From NCBI GenBank assembly GCA_904066235.2, contig CAJFCV020000005.1:2232001-2296000 (forward strand): DNA of 64,000 nucleotides. The letters run 5' to 3'. This document shows positions 56,101-64,000 of this stretch, in pieces; positions within the stretch are counted from its first letter, which is position 1, and each line of letters opens with the position of its first letter. The stretch is from Bursaphelenchus xylophilus. Taxonomy: Eukaryota > Nematoda > Chromadorea > Rhabditida > Aphelenchoididae. The notes beneath the pieces were generated by a model that was not told the origin of the DNA, ran no database searches, and saw only the letters and a program-made list of their open reading frames with translations. Made by a program: the position numbers and the translations under genes.

Positions 56101-58290
56101 TGCGATAAATTTGGGGACAAAAAAGATTGCACTGTGCAAAAAAATTTAAACCCGAAAATTTTTCTCGCACTGTGCAGTAAAGCAAAAATTCCGCCTGCAC
56201 AGTGCAATTTTCCTAAACGTTTCTCTGCACTGTGCATTAATTTTTATTTTTTTTGCACAGTGCAAATTTTTGAATTCTATTTTTTGAAGTCTCCAGTGTA
56301 TCATGCAGCAATTTCCAGTAATAAAACAGTGCTAGTAATCAATTTTTACAACCTTCCGTACCTTCCCAAACCTAAACTGCACTGTTGTTGGCCATTCCAC
56401 GTTTTTGTCCAAATATAATTTCAATTCCAGACAATTCCTGCCATACGGTTCGATTCGAAGTGCCATCGAGTCTTGTTTAGTTCTCACTGACATGGGAATA
56501 TTCGTAATATTGAAGACTTTTCCAGTTTTTTCGTTTTTCATCCCAACCCAAAAGACGTAATTCGAGTTGTGCTCGAGGCCATGGACATTGTATTCGCATG
56601 GATCGTTGATGCAAGTGATGTTATGGAGAGTTTGGACTTCTTGAGAGAGTCTGCAAGCAATTTATGCTGTTTTAGGCGATCAAATTTGAGAAAATTATAT
56701 TACACTTGATACCAGTGCGAAATAAGGTCCAAAAATCTTATTTTTTGATTGTATAAAAAATAATTTTGTCCTTCAATAGGTCAGATTTGACGCGAATTTT
56801 GATTTCCATTAATAATTTTTACGTTTTTCCTCCATAATTTTGAAATTCATAAAATTTAACGTTTTTCTCCATAACTCTACTTTTAGGGGTAAAAACGTAA
56901 GAAAAAAGACTGGGCTGGAAAGAAAATTAAATTCTATGTCATAATCGTTATTTAAATTATCATTTTTCCCATAAAAACCTTAAAATTTTCAAAAAAAGGC
57001 AATTTTCCCATCAAAAGTAGTAATTTCGTAAATAAAATGCGGTAAACCGACAAAACGTACGCATGAAACCTCTCGCTGGTGATATTGGCTTCTGTAAAAA
57101 ACAAGGATAGAGTCTCGTAGTTGTAGGTTATAGACTTACTGACGTCCAATTTCTCCAAATCATCAAACGGCTCCTCGTAGTGACTGTAGCCGAGGAATTT
57201 GTAGAATACCTGAAAAGTTGTGCTAGTTAGAGAAATAACTGTAACTGGTAAATTAAAGGGAATACTTCTTAGCATTTGCATGTGAATTTTTACAGAGTAA
57301 TTTTACGTAGTAAAAAAGTTATAGCCGAAAAATTGTAAAAATAATCAAAATTTTGGGCCAAAAAAGTTTTTTGCAAATATCTAAAAAGTAGTACTACTTA
57401 CAATGTTGATCGTAACTACCAAAATACTCCACAACGACCAAGAAACTGCTATGTAAAGTTTGAGGTCTTAACTGGACTATTGAAAAAAGTTATGGCCATT
57501 TTTAGCGAGGCGTCTCAACATTTGTGATCAAAAAAGACGACTTCAAAAAAGTTGTAAAATACGTTTGTAACATTATTGCAATTACTATTCTCGAATACTG
57601 TGTCGTCCCGTATTGCCTCGAGAAGAACTGTGTCGATTTTTACGGAAGTTTATCCAATTAGACAAAAGTTATGTCCAAAAAAGGAATTTTAAATAAAACG
57701 ATTTTATAACTGGAGCCCTGGAATATTTGATTGCCAGAGGGAAGTAACAATAAAACAAACATTGGCAGCGGTCGTATTTTACTCTATATGGCCTGTAGAG
57801 TCACTGTGAGCAATTTTTGAAACTTTGGATTACTGTAACATAAAAAATTTGGGCTTCTAAACTCGACCTATTTTTTGAAAAAGAAATTTAAAGTTATGAA
57901 GATACGTTCCAAAACAAAGCCAAAATTGAATAAAAAAGCCCTAAAAAGAGACTCACAATAAATTTGTCATCTCGTTTGCTGTTCGGCGGCAGTTTCCAGG
58001 CCAAGAAAACGGCCTCGGGCGTCATTGGAACAGCCATAACACTGTCATTTGGAGACCACGCCTTATATGGGTCTTCATTCGGGTCAACGGTCGTTTTGTA
58101 CTAAAAAACAAGTAGTAATTAGATGGTCGCACTTTTTTGTTACCGCATTTATCCGATGCTCCAAAAGCGAGGCCAATTTTGTTCCTTGTTCGGCCAAAGT
58201 TTGGTCAATTTTGACGCGTTCGCCGCGCGCTTGGAAGAGAGGAGCTGCTGATGTGAGGAGGAATATGGTCCGCCACCATAGTTTGAGCAT
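50171..58290 (-). CDS. Single-pass membrane protein with fibronectin-III-like domains
   Basis: Eight exons (58144-58290, 57957-58100, 57140-57209, 57061-57091, 56362-56650, 53917-54178, 51315-51626, 50171-50601) join in phase and give 561 aa. It has a signal peptide (TIFLLTSAAPLFQARG) and an FN3-type start (PEAVFLAWKLPPNSK...VFYKFLGYS). Further beta-rich units follow with NSNYVFWVG and YQFEVEAVYNG, then a divergent extracellular stretch, a transmembrane segment (ITFFVLLLILGSIVYIAY) and a short basic tail of about 35 residues. It is probably a cell-surface receptor or adhesion molecule; I cannot name the family. Introns hold F8, mariner M2 and repeats. The tiny exon 57061-57091 is the least certain. 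Confidence 0.8.
50690..51170. repeat. Tandem TTATGGA-CAAAAACGTTAAA repeat
   Basis: Units with GGACAAAAACGTTAAATCTT and AATTATGGACAAAAAACGTA recur about four times in the last intron of the FN3 gene. Inverted relatives are at 56815-56895, 58625-58710 and 58925-58975. Confidence 0.75.
52522..53905. mobile_element. Foldback F8 in FN3-gene intron, with ORF fragment
   Basis: Arms of about 600 bases (52522-53130 and 53290-53905) match in inverted orientation (CAGCGTTCTGTACTTTTTTG near 52525 and inverted near 53900). The spacer and inner left arm carry a minus-strand frame (52918-53247) with KHRWPHEHIYAF and VTEEGIESLHFE. Confidence 0.85.
52918..53300 (-). pseudogene. Fragment of a repetitive nematode element protein
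   Basis: LKHRWPHEHIYAFMMLHGF followed by GAVTEEGIESLHFE follows the outline K-x-H-x-x-x-H...G-x-x-(T/S)E-(E/Q)-x-x-E-x-x-H that I associate with C-terminal parts of repetitive, transposon-linked proteins in nematodes. After LNAYSTFSG the frame runs into foldback arm sequence, so the gene is truncated. Confidence 0.45.
54250..54710. repeat. GCACTGTGC motif array, part 1
   Basis: A unit of about 120-150 bases (GGACTGCACTGTGCGATA, CGCACAGTGCGATAAATTTG, AAAGATTGCACTGTGCAGAA) repeats three to four times. The array continues after the mariner insertion at 55918. Confidence 0.85.
54713..55917. mobile_element. Mariner-like element inserted in the motif array
   Basis: Ends TTAGGTTGATTCAAAAGTTT and the inverted match (AAAACTTTTGAATCAACCTAA, ending 55917) are flanked by TA. 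The 1.2-kb interior has no intact transposase; the longest frame (54953-55147, minus) is unrecognised. Removing the element rejoins the motif array. Confidence 0.8.
55920..56275. repeat. GCACTGTGC motif array, part 2
   Basis: Same units as 54250-54710, ending about 85 bases before the FN3-gene exon at 56362. Confidence 0.8.
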
Positions 58291-58599
58291 CTACAAGAGA
58301 GCAATTTTGAGAAAAAAAAGGAGTTTTTTTGCAATTCATCGCAATTCAATTGATTTCTTGGAGGCTCGAGAAAAAATAAAAATTTGTAAAATACGGTATG
58401 TCCACACGACCCTATATTACTTATTTACGGCTTATAAGGTTTTAAAGATTACTAATTTAAGAAATTTGGACCAAAAATTGCCTTAGAGCTATCAATTTTG
58501 AGCAATTTATATTACACATGGCATAAAAGAAAAAAAAGTTTAAAAACTTGGCTTTGTAAATAAATAAATAAATAAATGATTTTTATCTTCCATAATTCA

Positions 58600-59145
58600 A
58601 ATGGGACGTCTTTTTTCATTTTGAACAATTATTTTCACGTTTTTCCTCCATAATTTTGAAATTCATAAAATTTAACGTTTTCCTCCATAAATCGTATTTT
58701 AGGGATAAAAACGTGAGAAAAAAGTCTGGAGGGTCAAGAAAACTAAATTTTCAACTCTACTATTCTAGACAGTAGTTTTCCAACCAAAATGAGTTCAAAC
58801 AAAAGCTTTTTTACTAGACTGCCATAGTCATCAAAATTACTATTCAAATTCCACGCTTACTAACCCCAACAGCAATCACAATAACAATAGAAATTGCCCT
58901 CGGGATAGAAATTTTCATTTTGAACAATTATTTTCACGTTTTTCCTCCATAACTTGTATTTTAGGGATAAAAACGTAAGAAAAAAGCCTGGGGGTCAAGG
59001 AGGCGAAATTTTCGACTATACTATTCTATTTGACAGTAGTTTTACAACCAAAATCAGCGCAAACAAACGCTTTTTTACTAAACTACCATTAGTCATCACA
59101 ATTACTATTCAAATTCCACGCTTACTAACCCCACGAAGCAATTCG
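58600..59145. repeat. Tandem duplication of about 300 bases upstream of the FN3 gene
   Basis: TTTTGAACAATTATTTTCAC, AGGGATAAAAACGT and TCAAATTCCACGCTTACTAA occur first at 58618-58863 and again at 58917-59128. Each copy contains, on the minus strand, TTAGTAAGCGTGG, which is a good splice donor. The FN3 gene's 5' UTR exon could therefore end here, with a TATA-like TATTATAA at 59311-59318. Confidence 0.6.
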
Positions 59146-59339
59146 CGGAATAGCCCAAGCCGAATTCGGAGCGTTCTCCATTTCCCACACAAAAAAATCC
59201 GAAATAAATATTTTGCGAATCAAGCGAAAAGTTGGATTCGAAAAAGATCGGACCAGAAATTGTGAAATTACTTTTCGAAAGTAAACAAGTATCGGGAAGA
59301 GCGGAAATGTTTATAATACCTTCATCAAATACCTTGCAC

Positions 59340-61694
59340 AAGGATCACAATGGACGCTGAGGGCGTTCAAGATGGGGCTTTGTTGCCGCAAATTATGCGT
59401 CACAATTTTGGGGGGTGGCGGAGGAATTTGACACCATTTTTGGAGAAAATATGGGACAAAATATAAATAATGAGGGGATCAGTGGGGTCTCTGAGGATTA
59501 TTTTCTAATTTTTGAGAGAAAAATTTCAGGAATTTGCAAAAAAAATTGTGGGTTTGAAGAATTTTTGGAATTTTGGACAAAAAATATGAAATAATCGGAG
59601 AAAACTCGTATTTTAATTGAGTTTTAGTTGAGGTTTATGTTCGGAAAATATCATACTTGCCCTGAGACGTCTTCACATTGCACTAGGCTAACATATTTTT
59701 GAGAGAAAGGCCCGGTAAAACGGGATTTTTTGAAATTTTACGCGAAAATTTCGGAAAATTGTCAGAAAATTCGTATTTTCGGATTTTTTAATAAAAGAAT
59801 ACGATCAAAAAATATTGTAAATACCATAAGACATTATTGTGTTGCATCAAGCAATCGTATTTTACCAAGCTTCATTAGCAAAAATAAAAAATTTTTGAAA
59901 TTTCGTCCAAAATCATCAAAAATTTTAAAAGTCTCAAAAAAATCGATGTAAAAAGCGCTAGAATGAAGTAAAAATAGGATAGCAAGGATAAAAAATTCTT
60001 GGTGAGCCTCAGATTATCTGAATTTATTATTAAAGATGGGATAAAAATAAAGTTTTTGCCATATTTTTGAGGGAAATTGGCGAAAATAGAGGAAAAAGGT
60101 AAAAAGAAGTGTGACACGGTGGTCGTAAAATAATATAAAGGTCATTACAATAGTTTAAATATTAGAATACACCATATATAGCCGAAAAATCATCGGATTT
60201 TGGGGAAAAATTATATTACACTTGATAAAAAAATGTAATTTTTGGCTAAAAAGGTGGCTTGATTTCATTCCTACGTTTCTCCCTTACATCTACGAACTTT
60301 TCACGTCTCAACTAACCTAATCGTTAATCCAATTTCACAACAAAAACAATATTAACTCCAAAAAGTGCGCAATTGCACGTCTTTCCACTGAAAATAATAA
60401 AATTTTCAGGGCGAGTCGAATCATAATATTTGTCAAAAACAGTCTCCCATCCACTGAAGAGTATTACAACCCGGCGTGGCTCGGTAATTTATGGCGTGTG
60501 CACGCAGGAAAACCGACGGTTTCCCCCCAAAATGGCTGGTGATTCGAAATGGGGGGCTTTGGAGGCGAAAAAAACCCGCTGAAGCGCCTTTTTTGCAGCG
60601 CCTTCAGACCGAGGTCATTGCCTGCAGGAAAGGAGGAAAGGTAATTCGTCAAATTATTCCTCCGTGGGCGCCTTTGATGGTCATTTTTTGGGGGGAACTT
60701 CGAAAAAGTTAAATTTTTTTTACGATTTTCTGCAATTTTTTTGAGTTTTTAGGGTAAAATACAGTAACTTTCTTTGAAAATTTATATGTAAAATAACTCA
60801 TTATTCCCTTGGCTATTCAGAAATATCAATTTACAAATGATTCAGGCTGAAAAGCCTGATAAAAATTCACACTTTTTTTCAACGAAAATCGTTCAAAATC
60901 TGACATTTTTTCGAAATTTTCAATTTTTTATTGTAAATAAGCTATTTGATTCACCGTTTACTACTTCCAACTTACAGAAGATGGCCTCCGGTATCCATAA
61001 ACATCAATTTTCCCTCAAGGTTCTTCCAAAAATTAACATTTCTCGATCAAATTCCATCAGCTCCTCAAGGATAATATAACAGGTGCCAGAACAGATCTCA
61101 AATCTTCGCTGATCCTCCTAAAACCATGTCACAGCCTCTATTATCCTCATACAACCCTATAATATCCTCCATTAACACCAATTCAACTTTATTGCAAACA
61201 ATTTATATTAGACATGACATGGTGAATATATTCAAGAGTTCTAGACTCTGCTTTTCAATTGGAGTGTGACAGCCTATTTACAATAAGGGGGTATGGTATT
61301 TTTCTTGGTTAACAAAGCGAAAACGAGATATTTAGACTCAAATCAATCGAGTAAAAACAAAGGCATCTTGGTATCGGAAAAAGTGAGATAACTGCATCAT
61401 AAACTGGGAAAACTTGTTTCGGGGTTACTGTAGATCCTCAAAATTACTTTTTAAACACAAATCAATAATAATTTCCAAAAAAGACTCAAAAAATCAAAAC
61501 TTTTTATATTATCCATGACAAAGTCATCCAAAATTTAGTCAAAAACTACTTTCAAATTTCTTCAAACTCCACAGCAACCCTCTACAAGACATTTTCGAAT
61601 AGTAACTTTTGTGATTCAACATCAAAAAACAGAAAAATGAACAAAATTCGTACAAACATCAAAATTCAACTTAAAAAAATAAACTTTTAATAAC
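59340..61694. other. Intergenic region without a supported gene
   Basis: Mostly AT-rich. A G+C-richer island at 60475-60665 has a plus-strand frame (60491-60712) ending at a donor-like GTAATTC, but no recognisable domain and no partner exon, so I do not call it a gene. It could be an exon or a CpG-like regulatory patch. Confidence 0.5.
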
Positions 61695-63817
61695 TTATGA
61701 GCTGCACATGAGACATCCCTCTCCCTCCTCTTCGACATTGCTGTCCTTCAATCCGAGGATGGTGCGGGCATTGGGGATCTTCAAATTCTCCTTGTCATCC
61801 TCTTCAACAATGGCCTTTTTTGGAGACTTGGTGGGGGAACTTGGAGGATTAGCCGCTTCCTCGGTCGTTGACGGCTCGGCCTCCTCAGTTGCGGCTACCT
61901 TCGTCTTCGGGACAGTGAACTTGATTGGATTGACGGATGGTTTGGAGCGGAGATAGTACATTCCCGTCTTCAGACCCCATTCCCAGGCCTAAAAATTGAC
62001 GAAAAATTAAAAATTATTTACTAAACTCATCGCCTATACAGCATGGGGACCCCTTTTTGTGGAAGTTTTGATTGTGGTTGAAGAATAGAGCACGTGGAGT
62101 AGTGCATGAGAGTTTGGAAGAGAAATTTTGGGGATAAACCTGTATTTTATGGAATAGACGGGATTTTTTGGGAAGATTGGATGTTTTGAAGGAATTTTTG
62201 GATTTTACAGATAGGTTTGAGAAGTTTTTTTGAGAAGTATTGGATCCTCAGGGCGCTGATTGAGGTGTCGGAAAAAATTATGGCAAGGGGAGACTAAATG
62301 GATGGCTTTTGTTTGTTTTTTCTTTACGTTTAAAGTTTAATATCAGATATTTGAGAGGTTTAGAAGCTGATATTATGGTCTGCCGCCGACTTTTAGACTG
62401 TACAGTGACGGACCTGATCCAGTGGCCAAAAACGTACCATTTTGCATACAGAAAGTATCGAAAAATACCTCCCTCTTCAAGTTAAAAAAACCCGATTTCA
62501 AAAGCGCGCCCACTCTTTTTGTGTGGGAAAGGGCGCGCCCTTCAAAACGAAGTTTTTCACTTGGAGAAAGAGGCATTTTGCTACATTTTTGGAAATTCCC
62601 AGATGCAAAATGGTACATTTTTTGCCATTGGATGAGGTCCGTCACTGTACAGACTAAAAGTCAGCTGTAGACCCTAATATCAGCGTCTAGACCTCTCAAA
62701 TATCTTATATTGAACTTTAAACGTAAAGAAAAAACAAACAAAAACCATCCATTTGGTCTCCCCTTGCCATATTTTTTTTCGACAACTCACTTTGCGCCCT
62801 GAGGATCCAATACGTCTCAAACCTCGATGTAAAATCCAAAAATTCCTTCAAAACATCCAATCTTCCCAAAAAATCCCCGTTTATCCCATAAAATTCAAGT
62901 TTATCACAAAATCTCTTTCCCAAATTCCTCCAAACTCTCATAAACTACTCAACGTCCTCTATTCTTCAACCACAATCGAAACTTCTCCCCAAAAAACTTG
63001 ATTATCACTCTCAAAGCTGAAAAACCCCTTCAAAACCTCCAAAACATCTTCCACACCCCCAAACATCACAATTCCTCACCTTAAAATGCAGAGTGGTGCA
63101 CTTCGGATAGTTGGGGCTTGCAATGAAGACATTCAGCGACTGGCTTTGATCAATGAACGGTCCTCGGTCGGCGGCCATTCGCACCAAGTCCAACTGTTTG
63201 ATTTCCCAGACAGTCTTGTAGATCTCCTTCAATTCCTCCGGCAGATCCAAGTTCTGAACGCTTCCGTTGTCTCGCATGATGTCATACATCATGTCCTTGT
63301 TCCATCGGCCGATTGCGATCAAATCACGGACCAAATGTTGGTTGACGACCTGGAAATCGCCCTTGGTCACTCTTCTCGTGTACATGTTGGAGGTGTAGGG
63401 TTCAAAGGCCTCGTTATTGCCCAGGATCTGGGCAGTGGAGGCGGTGGGCATCGGAGCGACGAGGAGGGAATTGCGGCAACCATATTTGGCGACCTTGGCC
63501 CTGAGGGAATCCCAGTCCCAGAGATCTGTGGGTTTTACACCCCAGAGGTCGGGTTGAAGCTGGCCTTTGGACATTGGAGAGCCCTCGTAGGTCTCGTAGG
63601 GTCCAAACTCCTTGGCCAACTCGCATGAGGCCTCCAGGGCCGCATGGTAGATGGTCTCGAAGATCTGAATGTTGAGGAGCTTGGCCTTGTCGCTGGTGAA
63701 CGGCAGTCTCATCAGCATAAAGGCGTCGGCCAGACCCTGGACTCCGATTCCGATGGGACGATGGCGGAGATTGGACTTGCGCGCCTCTTCGATGGGGTAG
63801 TAATTGACATCAATCAC
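61695..63817 (-). CDS. rnr-1: Ribonucleotide reductase large subunit (class I), C-terminal part
   Basis: The enzyme makes deoxyribonucleotides. Two exons (63080-63817, 61695-61988) are in frame and give 343 residues; the N-terminal half lies beyond the window. Conserved blocks: [57 protein letters not shown] and [10 protein letters not shown], whose tandem tyrosines serve radical transfer. The tail ends CLMCSS, the redox-active Cys pair that re-reduces the active site. Between MYYLR and CLMC there is a Glu/Pro/Ser-rich linker, longer and more acidic than I would expect. The 1.09-kb intron is a large palindrome with a MITE at its centre. Confidence 0.96.
62050..62990. mobile_element. Palindrome F9 in the RNR intron, centred on a MITE B
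   Basis: Left arm 62060-62400 and right arm 62655-62985 are inverted copies (TTTTGATTGTGGTTGAAGAA near 62070 and its reverse complement near 62975). The middle is MITE B. The whole forms a palindrome of over 900 bases. Confidence 0.85.
62400..62653. mobile_element. MITE family B, full copy at the palindrome centre
   Basis: TACAGTGACGGACCTGATCC to GGATGAGGTCCGTCACTGTA with the typical core GCGCGCCC...TCTTTTTGTG; this is the most complete family B copy. Confidence 0.85.
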
Positions 63818-64000
63818 CTGGAAGGACAAGAATAAGACCAGAAATTGTCGTAAAATTTCTCAAATTAAAAAATTTTCAAAAAAACAGCCTAAAACAATAT
63901 AACAAATCCATTGCAGGCCCAAAATTTCCCATCCAATTCCTTTATAACGACTTCCAAAACCATGAATTGGCCTTCGATTTTCATTTCAAATCAATTTACC

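Noticed and set aside
59105..59341. 78-aa minus-strand frame upstream of the FN3 gene
   Set aside because: It overlaps the tandem duplication and a TATA-like site and has no domain; more likely promoter and 5' UTR of the FN3 gene.
60491..60712. 73-aa plus-strand frame in a G+C-rich island
   Set aside because: Reads MACARRKTDGFPPKWLVI and so on; no domain, no acceptor or partner exon; left as unannotated island.

Overview
This window looks like nuclear DNA of a nematode. It is AT-rich, its introns are short to medium and mostly end in TTTTCAG or TTTTAG, and it carries two clear eukaryotic tRNA genes. Its gene content fits that reading: an ITP/CHH-like neuropeptide, a small SH2-kinase of the Fer-like type expanded in nematodes, and LEA-type stress proteins. 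No species can be named from sequence alone. Most gene models below were assembled by hand from exons whose phases and protein similarity agree. No transcript evidence was available.

Layout. 1-2000: repeats, including a foldback element with a 113-bp minisatellite. 2001-5401 (+): the C-terminal two thirds of a trehalase. 5986-9110 (-): an endonuclease/exonuclease/phosphatase (EEP) protein, with a 105-aa ITP/CHH-family neuropeptide precursor nested on the other strand in its first intron. 10274-10705 (-): the end of a small membrane protein. 11358-13206 (+): an SH2-tyrosine kinase with HCD in place of HRD. 14740-18582: an unusual coding-like block with no recognised family. 19512-26557 (-): three LEA-like genes and one acidic Cys-containing gene. 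28823: tRNA-Ile. 29389-49451 (+): eight more LEA-like or Lys/Ala-rich genes, five of which form a tandem family with identical 172-bp and 44-bp exons. 49721: tRNA-Met. 50171-58290 (-): a single-pass membrane protein with fibronectin-III-like domains. 61695-63817 (-): the C-terminal two exons of the ribonucleotide reductase large subunit.

Between and inside the genes the DNA is saturated with inverted-repeat elements: at least nine foldbacks of 0.6-3 kb, several MITE families, and two mariner-like insertions. One group has ends starting C(A/T)AGG(G/A)AAGT, is flanked by TTA, and encloses tRNA-like Pol III boxes; this is the most coherent candidate for an undescribed system here.

Biologically, a trehalose-degrading enzyme and about eleven LEA-like genes lie within 50 kb, some behind heat-shock-element plus TATA promoters. 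This suggests a desiccation or heat tolerance locus, which is an inference. The kinase, neuropeptide, FN3 receptor-like gene and RNR are unrelated housekeeping or signalling neighbours.
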